A DNA stretch of 64,000 nucleotides from Rotaria sp. Silwood1 (lineage: Eukaryota > Rotifera > Eurotatoria > Philodinida > Philodinidae). Of this stretch, positions 23,493 to 36,900 are shown piece by piece. The position numbers and the translations under genes are program-made. The DNA is taken from NCBI GenBank assembly GCA_905250075.1, contig CAJNOP010000095.1:62001-126000 (forward strand), read 5' to 3'. Position 1 is the first letter of the stretch. Every line of letters begins with the position of its first letter. The notes under the pieces were generated by a model that was given only the letters and a program-made list of their open reading frames with translations, had not been told where the DNA came from and did no database searches.

Positions 23493-26400
23493 TGTTTGAA
23501 TTATATGTCTACATTTTGTTTTTTTTCCCAATTGACTACTTATGTTTCTCTCCTCATTGTTACTTATACTCATAATTTTTATTTGTGAACTGTTATTATT
23601 ATTTCAGAGAAATAAACCCGGACCGACAACCATTTCTGAAAAAAAAGAGTCATTAGTTCAGCAGAAGTGTGGAGTATGGAGCATAGCTATATCTTCACCA
23701 TCATCCATACACTCAGACTGATACACTGACATTTACTTACATCTCAAACTTTGAAAATTATTCGAAGAAAAATACAACTACACAGCTATGATGTAAACTA
23801 GGTGCACAGTAAAAAACACAAAAATATCGTTGATGTCATGCTGAATCAAAGTACAAAAGTAAGACAATACTTGTACGTACCATGTCCTTAAATTATTTAC
23901 TATCCAAAAAAAATGACGTGAACATGGAGATATAGAATCCTTTCTCAAACTTACATCAGAATATATTATGCAGATAACTCAAAGTGAAACGGATGTATCC
24001 CACAAATAAGTAAATGAGCAAATCGATGATCGTGTAAATCAATATTTCCTTCATCAATCGATCACGAGAATGATAATTACCTAGTGAAAGGTGCCGATTA
24101 AAACGAATAACACTTGAATATAAATCACGTTTTGATTAATAGGTCAAAATGGTGTTTAGCGAGAACAGTTGTCTTACACATATTTCAATCAGGTATAATT
24201 AGAGGTATGACTATGGTTGATATGTGAGTGCAAATCACAACGATGAAAACATACGTAAAGACGTAGACGTATTTGATGGTAATAATAGATCGATAGAAGT
24301 CAAGCAGACGGAACTCAACAGAATCAGATCACAGCTATCAACAAAAACCGTAGCATACTTTGCACTACATATGAAAAATAATAATGACATTGTGAGTGTT
24401 AGGTCAGACTTCGAAGATTTTCTGAGCAAAATCAGATACGAACTGACTTTACTCATATACTACACAATGAAGAAAATAGGATGGGCACGAAGCTATTGGT
24501 AAATCGATAAAATGATAAAGATGAAAACCTGAATAAAACTATCTAGTAGTCTTGTGATGAAGCCAAGCAAATCCATATAGAGAAAAGTTTACTGATCAAT
24601 TAAAGGCAATAATTCCATTACTTTTGATCGTCACAATATTCATTATTAAATAGAATAATTTTTCTATTTTGGACAATGTATATTCAATTGAAGAATGACA
24701 TTTGTCTTAAAATGACTTAATTATATTTTCCTCTGTCATCTGGAGGTGTTTTTTTTTAGAACGAAGACGGAACTTTCGATTGATTGCTGTAGATAATGTC
24801 TATGAAACGATCGACGAATAAGAAGTGTAGTGAAAAATCATTTGAATTTCTCAACATAATAAAAAAAATACTGTTGATCTAACCATCAACTTCTACGTTG
24901 GATATTTTTATGCTTTATCACTTTATTCTTCATGTTTTTACTAAAGCTAATATCACTGTCCATGCTTATCAATTTATAAAAAAACGCGTAGATATGTACA
25001 TATTATAAAAGTATTTTGTAGAGTTATTATGTCGTTTCGAAAGATTCAGTCTGAAAACTGCAATGAATAGAGAATTGTTGATGGGTAATAGACGAGTCGC
25101 ATTTTTGGAAAACACTGGTTGTTGATATCGTATGAAATATTTAGAATTACATAACACGTAAAATAAAAGCATCTTTTGAATATGGGTTACTTTCGGTACA
25201 ATGCAATCAAGACAAGAAGAACGACAAGTTCTCAAGGAAAAGAGCCAAAGATGCTACTTTGAAACATGATATTCACTTTTTTTATGGTTAATTACATTCA
25301 TTTCTCAAATTGAATGGAAGCATCTATTGTCATTTCCATCTTCAATATTTAATCAAGTGCTGTTTTAGATTAAAAAGAGCGTAGGAAGATCGTTCCAGTT
25401 ATCTTTGATTACATTCTGCCCAATTACACCTTCAGTCTCCTCTCTCCATTGATTATTTCCTATAACATCATGTTGAGAAATATAATTGTTAATAATTGTT
25501 GCAGCGTATAACAAATAAGTTAGATTCGCGTCTGACCAGAATTGCTTACTTGCTTCTCACGTTTCAATAGTTATGATGTGTTTTCTTGAATTCATCGCGA
25601 ATCATAATAGACGTTATATAGATGTGCGTTTACTATTAAAAGAGTTTGCTAATGTCGCGTATACCACTTCTACGGAAATTTTATTGAAAGCCTGTTGAAC
25701 CGAATTTATTGCATCTATTAGAAGTATTCAGCAACTATTTTTTTCATCATAAAGAATAATTTTGGGTTGTATCGATCATGCGTCTTAGGTCTATAATGCT
25801 TTTTTCACTAGTTTCATAAGTAAACCAGTTGACACAAGCATTTGCACCTTGTTTTATATATTTTTCCCATATGTAAAGCATTTTCTAATACTTCTAGTCC
25901 TAATTGTTCGATCAGAAAACAAATAACTAGGCAAATTTAATTTAACTTTTCACACTTTAGAAAGTAATCAAATGTTGCTTGCATATTTGACCGTTTTCCT
26001 ACGATTCGAATCAACTAACTAGACTTTCAAGAGTGTAAAATTTATTCATAAGCAAGATATTCACTTATCTTCATTATTGCTAACGGATATTGCTTTCATT
26101 CTGTTTCATAAAGAATACAAACATTCTTTCCGATATTTTTATTCACAGATGATTTTGCACTTTCAAATCTAGCATATTTGAAGAACTTTGATATGCTAGG
26201 AGATTCATTAAATAATTTTGTATGATACTGTCAAATTCGAAGTATTTATTGAGTCTGAAACGAATGTCGTTTGATTGAAAGTTTTGCAGCTTAGGAAATT
26301 AGAAGAACTACGTTTCTTCATAGATGTTCAAAACTTAAGTGTTTGTTAAACTTTGATGTTTCACGAAAGACTAATAGAAACTAGATAGTGTTTGATCATC

Positions 26401-26642
26401 GATATAATTAAATTTATAGTAGTCAACCTTATGTTTTGCATGATTGCTTCGATCTTTGAATTCTTCAAATATTGGCTTCTTTGGCAGTTAAAACAATACT
26501 TCAAGTCACGTTTCTCAGCTAATCATCCAAAAATTGTATAACAGAAGAAATTTCAAAAATATTTTTACGTAATAACATGAACAGTGTGTGGGTGAATATC
26601 AATCGCCCTCAGGAATGAATTCATATTGAGACTCATCTAAGC
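23493..26642. other. Gene-poor region with one unexplained open stretch
   Basis: 3.1 kb of AT-rich sequence. A plus-strand stretch at 24224-24502 stays open for 92 codons and has protein-like composition, but it has no ATG near its start (a stop at 24218 precedes it) and I recognise no domain. It is probably a relic or internal exon of something lost. 24600-26600 shows no exon, repeat array or RNA gene that I can support. Confidence 0.4.
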
Positions 26643-26801
26643 ATGAAGTTTTACAAATTTCTTGTCTATTTATGTCTGTTGTTTCCATATATTCCAGCAG
26701 TATGCACCAACAGTACTAGTTCTAATTCACTTTTTACGGATTGTCTTTCCTACAAGAAAAGAGTAACGAACCATATCAATCCCATGATGGTATCTGCTTG
26801 A
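26643..26801 (+). CDS. Possible short secreted peptide or leader exon (52 residues)
   Basis: An ATG is followed by a typical signal-peptide profile: MKFYKF then a hydrophobic core LVYLCLLFPYIPAV and a small-residue region before CTNST, then 27 polar residues to a TGA. Nothing else supports translation. It could be the first exon of the GPCR-like gene 230 bp downstream, or chance. Low confidence. Confidence 0.2.
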   Translation: MKFYKFLVYLCLLFPYIPAVCTNSTSSNSLFTDCLSYKKRVTNHINPMMVSA

Positions 26802-27028
26802 ATTTTCCTTCGTATCCACGTTACAAAATATAGTTTAAGGTCCGAATTTAAGCTTAATTTCCCTCTTCAGGGAATCACATTATGACATATAACTCTATTC
26901 TGAATGATTTTGGCTTTGTTGACTATATATTAGATATCCTGCTGAGCTCACTTACATTTTTTTTACCAGTACCCATTAGCGAGCTCATGTGTTATCAAAC
27001 ATTCTTTCAGGTAGTCTAACTCTACGTG

Positions 27029-27439
27029 ATGATTAATGTTTCGCAGGTTGTGCAATTTATCCAAATTACTTTCTTTGCAGTGATTATTTTCTTGGCTTTG
27101 ATTTACTCGATTCCAATTCTATTGATTCGTCGTTTCCGTCATTTTCGTCATCGTGCCAATGTATTCACAGTCAATGTTTGTATAGCTGCCATTTGTTGTT
27201 GTCTATATTGGTTGACTGTTCATATAATGGCAAAGCTTGATATTCGAAAACTATACGATGTCCAAACATGTTCTTGGCTAATCTACGCACAAACTATGTA
27301 TATTGTACAATTTCGATTAGCTCTCATTGTAGTATCCATTTATCGATTCCACTCGATTATTTATCATACGAAAAGATTCTTCAAAACTAAACAATGGATG
27401 ATGATATGCATTACCTGCCAATGGCTTACTGGATTGTGA
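27029..27439 (+). pseudogene. Truncated rotifer-type rhodopsin-like GPCR
   Basis: Starts MINVSQVVQFIQITFF at the first ATG of its frame. Three membrane helices are visible: TM1 (about residues 8-34, ending LIRRF), TM2 (NVFTVNVCIAAICCCLYWL) and TM3 (about residues 88-117, with SIYRF in the place of the DRY motif). A conserved Cys precedes TM3 and the beginning of TM4 is present (WMMICITCQWLTGL). A TGA then ends the frame in TM4. The next 200 bp have a hydrophobic open stretch in another frame (27394-27630) that may be a decayed remainder. The N-terminal helices resemble an expanded bdelloid GPCR group, by recollection of the family style. Full receptors have seven helices, so this copy is broken unless an unseen splice rescues it. 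Confidence 0.55.
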
Positions 27440-27639
27440 CATTCTATGCGGAGAACGTTCAAATTCCATCCACGGGTGTAAAACTTCTGTTCGAGTGTAT
27501 TGTATACATGATGCTTATCCTTTCCTTACTATTTCTTCTCATCTTACATATTGTACTTATCTGTTGGTTCTTACTTTGTTCCTATCTTAGTACTCTTTCT
27601 TTCTTTCCTTATTATCCTTCTCTTCTATAACCTTTTCTT

Positions 27640-29849
27640 TTCTCCGATGGTTGAGTATATAAGCGTATGTTTTGTATGAAAACGATGCGATTGTATGATA
27701 TGAAGAAGCCAAATAAAGTGTAACTCCATCTTCACTAACCCTTCTTCTATCTAAAATCGTTACAATCTCGCTTCTTGCATAGATCTAGTATCCACAACTG
27801 CTTATGTATGCAATAAATGACAAGCATAAATCACACATAATATGTTCATAATTTATATGTTGAATAATAACAATACCAAAATAAAGTCAAACTTTAGATT
27901 TGTGATGCTTTTCGTTTTATTTCGAGATATTAACAAGAATGTCGTGGTTCGAAATTCATTGTATTACATTTCTCTTGAACAGCAATCATTTGAGTTGCAA
28001 CTGATAAATTGTTCATTATTCGCTTGATTGAATGAATTTTTTTTTATTTAATATTAAATTCGCACTGTTTTCTATCCTTTCACTTCAACACATGCTCGTC
28101 ATTTTTATTCATAGAATTAACATTTTGGACGTCTGTCAATAATACATATAGTTTGCATAAAGGTGTCCTAAAACACTTGGTTACATTGGGTACTTGTATT
28201 GATCTATATGCAATTACTGATGATACTTATGTTTACTGATCACTGAACTGAATTTAAGATTTCTGCCGTAAAAAACTTAGATGCAACGACTTCTGACCAA
28301 TGATTTCAAGTGAAGAATTTCTCTGTATTATGCAATTATTCATATAATTCTTTTTTTTTGTTTATTTATTTCGTATGGTTTTACATATATATGCATGTTG
28401 TTGAAAATAAAGTCTGGAAAATGTGTTTATATAGGATGCGAAAGATTGATCGAAGATAAAAAGGAAGAACAAAACACAATAAATCAAGTTAATCAAAAAA
28501 AAGGATATAGTTATAGAGAGAAATCAAGAATCAATAGCAGTCGTAACAATCAAAGCAATGATCAATGAAAACAAAGGCTGTTGAAAACGAAAAATTTACA
28601 GGAGCGCGTACAGAACAGCGTACAAACACAAAATAAAGTGAGTAAACAAAGTATATTTATAGTTCGAAAACAACAAAAACAAAACACAAATACACACAAA
28701 TAGATTAGTGCTAATTATGATAGTCAAAAAAAAAAAGAAAATGCGCTCATTTGGAAGCTCGCTATAGCATGTCTCTTACGACTGATATTTAACTCGTTCA
28801 TTAGATTGTACATCTAATATAGTCTACGTTTTTTATTATCTCTCAGTTTTTTTTCTCAACTCATCCTCTGTACTTTTTTTTCTTTTTAAAGCTTATTGTT
28901 GAGAAAAGAAACTCACAGTAAAACAATCATACACAGAAATAGAGAACACGCTCATAAATATATCACTCGGCCAAAAGAAAAATAAGAAGAAATACATAGT
29001 ATGTAAACAGGAATTATAAAGAACAAAAGAAAAAAACGAAGCAGAACATATAAGCATGTTTTCGTATTTTGTATCATTGATAGAAAATACTGCTGTAATA
29101 TGCTATTTTCATAGGGCTAGATGTTAATTATTTAGCCTCTGAAAAAAGAAGATTTTCTAATCGATTTTATTACACGATAATCAGAAAAAAATTTTGGTGA
29201 ATCTTTTGTGAAAATAGAAATAAAGAATAATGAAGATAGGGCATAAAACACCAATGAAACAACAAAACGTTTTATCACATGAAGAAGCAACAACAACAAC
29301 AGCAACAAGACAAATGAAAAACAAAAAAAGAAAAATGAACACGCATACTACTTGTCAATAAAAACAAACAAAAAAAAACAAATGAAAACACAGAAAAAAG
29401 CGTTAACAAACAAAAAGAAGCACTATTATATTTTGCTTTTGTTTTTATACATGGAACAAAACGAAAAAAAACAGAACAAGGCTAAAGTTGCACATTATAC
29501 CAATATATTTTATGTTTGAGCTTAAAGTTCACATGAAAATTTGTCGTCGTTGTCAATTTTTTTTAGAGAAAAAAAGAATCAAGACGATGAAAATCACATT
29601 CGTTCAAGTAGGGAAAATACTAGCATTGATATAAAAGAAACTTTGACTATTTTTTGAATTTTTATTTTTAATATAAACTTGATTTATTCTTGCTCGTTAA
29701 CTAATAATATTCGATTATCCCCTAAAATAAAATAAAATATTAATGAATTAGGAAATTTTTTTATTTCAAACTTTCATATTATGATGGCTTACAAAAATGA
29801 AATCAAGAAAAAAAAAATTGTGAAGAGTTTCAATTCGAAGTACTCTTTT
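27640..29849. other. Intergenic region, A-rich low complexity
   Basis: No gene seen. 28440-29480 is strongly A-rich on the plus strand, with repeated AACAAAAA/AAAGAA words. The minus-strand gene ends at 30953, but the foldback at 29850-30695 lies between, so it is unclear whether this is 3' UTR. Confidence 0.4.
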
Positions 29850-30695
29850 TAATAGGCATGTAACGGTGACGGTCCATCGATCTTACGTACAGCTTTGCAT
29901 TGGTCTATCGATTTAAAGGGATGAAACAAAGTTTAACAACAAAGGGATGAACTATGATGGAAAGCTTTTAAAAAGTTAAAGATGATAGTTGTCAACTTCC
30001 ACAAAACTATTTTTTTAATAATATCATTTTAAACAATATAAAATGAGGGATCGGTGTATTTTCTACGGTTTTTCTTGAAAACCTTAAAAGTATCGCTAGA
30101 ACTGAAAAAAAAAACAAACTTGATCAAAAAAAATTGCTGAAAAACTTCTTTTTCAGTTTTTGCGATGCTTTCGACTTTTCTACAGACGGTCGTAGAAAAT
30201 GCGAATGCTCTTTATTGGGTTTTATTTAAAATCGCATTATTACAAAATAGTTTTCTGGAATCCGAAACACCTCCTGTGTTCGATTTCTTAGAAACTTTTT
30301 TACCACATTTCATAGATGAAACCTTGGTAAGAGAAAAGTCTATTAGCTATTAATAAAACTATAAATACATTGTTATTAAACTTGTTTTTTGCACAAGCTT
30401 GCGTCTAGATTAAACTAGAGAAATGGATGAATCTTTTAATATTAGATACGAGGAAAGTTCTGCCCAACTGATTAACCATTCTTGAATGAAGATATTAGAT
30501 TTTCAAAATACTTTTTAAAACAATGCCATGACCCCTCCATAAAAGTCTAATATCTTTGATAGTCGAAAATCTTTACAAAATATTCATAGCTTATCAAGAT
30601 CTTCATGATACGTATAGTAGTTTCGATTCAAAAAGTGATTATTCAATTGAGAGACTTTTCTCGTAAGATCATCGTCACCGTTGCATTTTTAGTTT
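29850..30695. repeat. Foldback element with a second TIR element nested in its right arm
   Basis: Outer inverted repeat: 29858-29875 (CATGTAACGGTGACGG) pairs with 30669-30690; 30000-30030 (TTCCACAAAACTATTTTTT and on) pairs with 30230-30262; 30057-30100 (TATTTTCTACGG, AAAAGTATCGCTAGAACTG) pairs with 30145-30205. The centre is near 30110-30130. The right arm is about 330 bp longer than the left because of an insertion at 30332-30662. No coding capacity. Confidence 0.7.
30332..30662. mobile_element. Nested MITE-like insertion with TIRs
   Basis: The segment begins AGAAAAGTCTATTAG and ends TGAGAGACTTTTCTC, giving a terminal inverted repeat of about 11 bp (GAGAAAAGTCT). It is flanked on both sides by GTAAG (30327-30331 and 30663-30667), a candidate 5-bp target duplication. 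Removing it restores the pairing of the outer foldback arms, which is good evidence that it is a later insertion. Confidence 0.55.
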
Positions 30696-30952
30696 CTCTA
30701 GAATAATATTAAAATTGAGGAAAACTTGTTTTCTTTTAATTGAACAATATTGTTTTGAATTAAAAAGAAATATCTACTTCACATAAAAGATTCTATGAGA
30801 ATTTCCATGATTCACTCACTACCATTTAATTTATTCTACTCGAGAATAAAACAGCAGAAACTTCAAACTTGAAATCCTTTTTTTTCTTCTTACTTTAACT
30901 TATTTATTAAAAAAGCAAAATGTCTATGTCAATATAGAAAAGTTTTTATTAT

Positions 30953-33900
30953 TCATTTATTTTTTGTTAGTTTCATACCTTGTTCATAATGATCAACAGT
31001 ATCTGTCCATTTCATAGCTAAATAAGCTGTTAAATCATCAAGATTAAAACGATCTGTTTGAGCATTTCGTCGTTGTTGACTATAAACAAGTTGTAGTGCA
31101 TTCGACATGATATCTGATGATGATGATTGTTGACGTATTTGATGATATAATATCGATGAATTGTTGTAATCATCATCATCCGTATCAATATTATTTTGTT
31201 CAGATTTTATATCAACTAATGATGATGATATTGGTTGAAAATAGGGTGTTGGTGATGGAATTATATGTTGTGTATGTGAAGGATAAAAATAATGTGATGG
31301 ATAAATTGTTGGTGTATAAACAGTTGGAATTGAATTTGATTGTTGTTCAGTATCTATGGAAGATTTTTTAGTTGTTGATGGATGAAAATAATATTGACCT
31401 GTTGGAGTTGTATAAACAAATAATGGCTCTTGTATTTGTTCAGATGTTGTTGAATTTGTTGTTTCATCATGATCACTTTCATTTGTTGTCGTTGGTATTG
31501 TTGTTGCTGCTGTTGTATATGTTGTTGGTAGAAAAACATATTGAGATTGAGGTGGTACATAATGTGTACGTAATAAATTCATATAAGCTAAATATTGAGA
31601 ATAATTAGCAAAACGGGATTGATTATATTGTAACAGAAGAAGAGGATCAATGTAAGGTGATTGTGATGGATAACTACGTTGTTGATGTGGACGAATATCT
31701 GAACCGGAATAAAATTGTGGTGAACGATTATTTCGTTGAGAAAATTTTCTAGAAGATTTTTGTGTTGATGAATCATTTAATACGTCATTGAATTGTATTG
31801 GTTGCATTGATGGAGATGTTGATGTATATGATATATCAATCTCAGGTTCAGTTGTGGTTACTGTTGTTGTTGATGGTTGATTATTAATATTAGTATCATC
31901 AGATGATTTAGTTAATGTTGTTGAATCAAGTTCAAAACCGAATGAAACATCATTAAGTTCAATGTCAATAGATTTATTAAGAAAAATAACAGGTGGTGGT
32001 TTTGTTTGTCGTTTTAACAATGATGATAGAGATGATGATGATGAATGAGATGATAGACGTGGTGAGATTTGTTGTTTTTCTATGGTTTGTTCATTAGTAG
32101 AATTTACAATAGAAGATGAAGGTAATGGTTCATCAGATGTCGGAGGTGGTGCAGAACGTATAGGTTTAGAAGAAATTCGATTATTTGTTTCTTCTTTTGT
32201 TATTGAAGAAGAATTAAGTTTAGTATTTGATAGATTATTGCGTACTATTGGACGTATAATACTATTTTTATTTGTTGATGAAATACGTCGTTTATCATGA
32301 GTTTTTGAAGATGTTGATGGTGGTAGAAAATGTGTTGTATGTGTTAGGAAATTATTAACTTGACGACGTTCTTTTATTAAACGACGACGATTTTTTACAG
32401 TTACAAAAGGTTCAGATATGATTTCACTGTTCAAATTATTTGTTATCGTTGATGATAAACTATACGAATCAATATCATCAGTTTTTAAAGATATATTACG
32501 AGTTTCTTCAAACAAATTTGGTATAGATGATTCATCATTCTAATAAAATAAAAAAGAAATGCACAAATGAATTTCATTGATCATAGATATATATTTATAC
32601 AAATTATAAAGTAATGAACAAGAAATGAACATTATTATTCCAAGAGATATATGCCATAGTTATAGATTCATGTATTTCTCGGACACTCGAGTAATCTTCA
32701 GATAAAAATCGTAATAAATGTGTTATCTAACGTCGATAAAAATTTGAAATAATTTCATCACTTATGTGTCGAACCATTCGAATTAAGCTAGTGAATATTA
32801 GAACGAAATGAAATCTCTTAAACAAACTTTTCTCTGAAAATCTTAATAGAAGAAAAACAGTACTTAGGTCATATGATGATTTATTTAAATAAATTATAAA
32901 CTGACATGCGAAATAACGATATGAATATTCTATTCTCACAGTGATTTACTGAACTATTTGATGTCGATATATATATATATAAGAATATAATATGATGGAT
33001 AAGTAATTTAAAAAATAATTTATTCACTTCTAATAATATTATATTTAAAAAACAAAAATCTATTTGAACACTCACAATCGTTTTCGTAGAATTAATATCG
33101 ACTGTATTCAAATGAGATTCATCATGATTATCAGTAGATATATTTTTATTTATTAATGATTGATTTGTTATATCAATAATTGTATGTGTTTTTGTTTGAT
33201 TATCTTCATCAATAAAATTTACTGATTGAATATTTTGTTCTGTAGTTGTTACATAATTTGATGTTTGATTTTCATTATTAGTATTATCATTATTATTATT
33301 ATTATTATCGTTTGTTGTTGATATTATTTCTTGTAAACTATTTATTGATTTACGAGATTTTTTTCGAGATGATGTTTTATTACTATTTGTATCATTTATA
33401 GAATTAATTTTTGAAGATAATCTTGGTTTATTTGTATCTGTTGGACGTAGAGGAGTTGAATTTTGTCGTTGTTTTGATGAATCTCCATCGATAAACATAA
33501 CAAGTTCATCGACATCACGATCACCACGATGTCCTGGAATTAATTCTGTTCGTATGATTTCTTGTTGTTGAGACTTGAAAAAAAAAACAAACGAAAGAAC
33601 GAAAGAAACATTCGATTAAACTGAAGAGAATAAATAATTGTACCTGTTTTCGTTTTTTCGTACCACGGCTTTGATGTGGACGTGTAGTATTATTTCGTGA
33701 TGAATTTGAATAATGTTGCTGTTCATTACGTTCGATAATATTTCTGCAAGAAAAAAAAAATACAACAATCAAAAATTATTTTATCTGTTTTTTTTCTTTC
33801 TAATGATTTATATTTACCGATTTTGATGACTAGATGATAATATATTTGTTTGGCTATTAGATAATTGTTGTAAAGAAGATTTTGATGGAAGAAGAATTGT

Positions 33901-36900
33901 ATTATGATCAGTAGCACTTGGATTTGATTTATTGACATTGCCATTCAGATCTGTTATATTGAAAAAAGAAATAAATAAGTGTAAGAACTTGCTTTTGTAT
34001 AAGTTTTAAAGAAATAGGACTGGACTTCTTTTTTTTTCTTTTCACTTTCTTACCACCATTTGGAATGTAAACAAAATTTCCAGATAACTTATAGTATAAA
34101 TACATTATTGATGGATGTGACTATGAATGATATAAATTTGACATTATAGAATAGATATCAACCAAAATATTGTATAGACAGTAATGAATGATATATTTTG
34201 TTCTTGGAATGTGTACAGATACAGTTTGTAAATGATAGATGTAGGAAAGAATAGGGATTATATTAGTGAAGTGATAATCATATTGAGAAATGAGATAAAG
34301 GAGAGAGAGAGAGAGAAAGGCAGGAATATTATTCGGTCGGTTGATCGGTAGTTCGTGAAAAAAAAAGAAAAAAAGAAGAGATGGTAAATAGTATGTGAAT
34401 ACTTTCGTGTACTTGTGCAATGTTATATTTCTCGCTTGATTCGTTCTTCTTTTCTTTTCTTCCCATTTCTTTCTTTTACATCGATTGATGATATATAAAA
34501 AAATACAATCATGACTCAGTTTTCAATACATTTATATACACTCCCCCATATCCAGGTATTTCAAAATTGTCTGATAGTACTCCCTAGTCAATTCATTACA
34601 AGTGCAGACAGAATGATAAAAAAACCTTTCATATCGTTCATCAGTATGAAAACGAAAAAGAAAAGACAATACATACCATCAATATGCAACTGTTTCATAC
34701 GAGGTACTTGTAAATGAGGTTCATTATTACTCGTTTGTTCTACACGGGTAGTATTTGATCGGTTTAATTGAAAATTATTCTGTTCATCTAACAAAATGAT
34801 AAGAATTTACATATATATATATAAACAGAAAAAAAGTCATTAATTACTTAAATATGAATATTGAATATCATTTGTTTTATTCAACTATAATAAAAATGAA
34901 TTGAATGTTAAAATTAAGTTTTTCGTTTTTTTGTAGCATTGATTAAGCAGATGTTCTACTATGTAATTAGAAACTGTTTAATCATCATAGTGTTCATCAT
35001 ATAGAGTGGCAGTCTCCCATTTTTTGGCCTCTCATTTGAGTCCGGTCATAATTCATCAGATTAAAAGAAGATCATAAGCTAACGCTTATCTTCTTGATTA
35101 ATCATTTAAAAAAATTCATTCTTTAATGACCATTGGCTGAGCAGCACTCATATAGTAATCTCGACTTAGACCATATGACGTGTCAGTGGTCATTGTTAAG
35201 ACATACATATTGAATATGAAAAAACAAATGAGCGACAAAAAACATGCACGCATTTGTACTTAACTATCATGATGTACAATTAGCAATTCCATATGATAAG
35301 GTCGTAAGGACAAACAACTTAATTTTTTGTTTTATTCTTCTCACTGTACAAGTTATTCTCTTCTATATTAGATATAAATATAAATCATTGTAATTGATAA
35401 ATATACGGACCGACTTGAGAAGAAACCCAAATAAAAGATCATTGAATGAAGCAGGAACAGAGGTAAACCAAATATTGAAATTATATACTATGGTACCATA
35501 TAATGATGATTGTGAGCATTTCGAAAACAAAACTTATCCTTTTATAGTTATTTACTCTGTTCTATTAGTACGCTAATTGATTATTTACTTTCTATTATTT
35601 GATATAATTTGCTATTTACTAAATAAAAATATTCCTTCTTTTATTTCTGATCAGTTTTCTGTGTCAGAAGAATAAACACATTCTCTCTTGACATGATGAA
35701 TACTTAGATGACTATATACAATTTCTAATTAAAATGGTGGAACATATTGCCAATGAAAAGAAACATCAGCTTGCATGTTTAGCTTATATACAATAGAAAC
35801 ATCTGGTTAATCTATGCCCTTGTTATTATTGATTGTTTTTTACTTACTGATTTTATCGATGTATCTTTCGTACGTGACGATGTCATAGAAAGTGAATTAT
35901 TTGATAATGTTGAATTATTATAATGTTCTTCATCGGATTCCTCATCATTATCTGTACCAGAATTAGTACGTATACTACCACTATTATCTGATGATGATTT
36001 TGTTGTTATTGATGAGCCATGTGAATTATAACCATTATTTGGTAGATATTTACTACGTTCATATGGTATATTTGTTGTTGATTGTTGTGTACCATAAGTT
36101 TGTGTATGATTTTTATTTAATAATATTGTCGATTCTGTTAATGGTTTTTTTGTTTGTTCAATTAATTCATCATCATTATCTTCATCATTTAGTAATTTTT
36201 CATATGGAATATTCGTTTTTGTATTATCATCTTCACATTTATTTGATGTTGAAGAATCATAATTTGAAGAATCATTTGATGACGACGACGATGATGAACG
36301 TTGTTTATTATTATCATCATCAACATCATCATTTGGAAAATAATTTATGACAGCTTGTTCATGAGATTTCTTATTATTTTTCATTGTAATCTTATGTTGA
36401 AGTTTATGATGATTGTCTTGTTTTTTATTAAGTTCAAGCAATATACCAGCACTTTGTGCAATACCTTGTTGAATTGATTCACTTGTATCACCAAATGGAG
36501 GTGACCTCGCTTGATTTTTGTTATTACTGTTTTTACTTGTACAAACTGAAGCAAACGTCTAAAAAAAGGCATTGTGTGGAAGAAAGAAAAGAAAAGAAAA
36601 GAAAGGAACACATCATTGCTGTTCGCTGTTTTGTGCCTTGGTAACATACAACATGCTGTCACAGATATATGCATACACACAGACACACCTATCAACGTAT
36701 CTATATTGAAAGAGAAAGGCATACGCAAACAGAAAGCCGCAATGCGGTACATTTCGTTCTCACGCGCCAACTACATAAGGACGAGATTCATGTACATAAT
36801 AACTCGATTCTTTATATAGATTAATGTGAAAAAAGAAAAGGAAAGAGTTCTATTAAAATCTTTTACTTTTTTATAATCTTCAACATTAATATTAATTAAT

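Noticed and set aside
24224..24502. 92-codon ORF as an intact gene
   Set aside because: The apparent start is GTG right after a stop, no ATG follows for about 50 codons, and no splice acceptor clearly precedes it.
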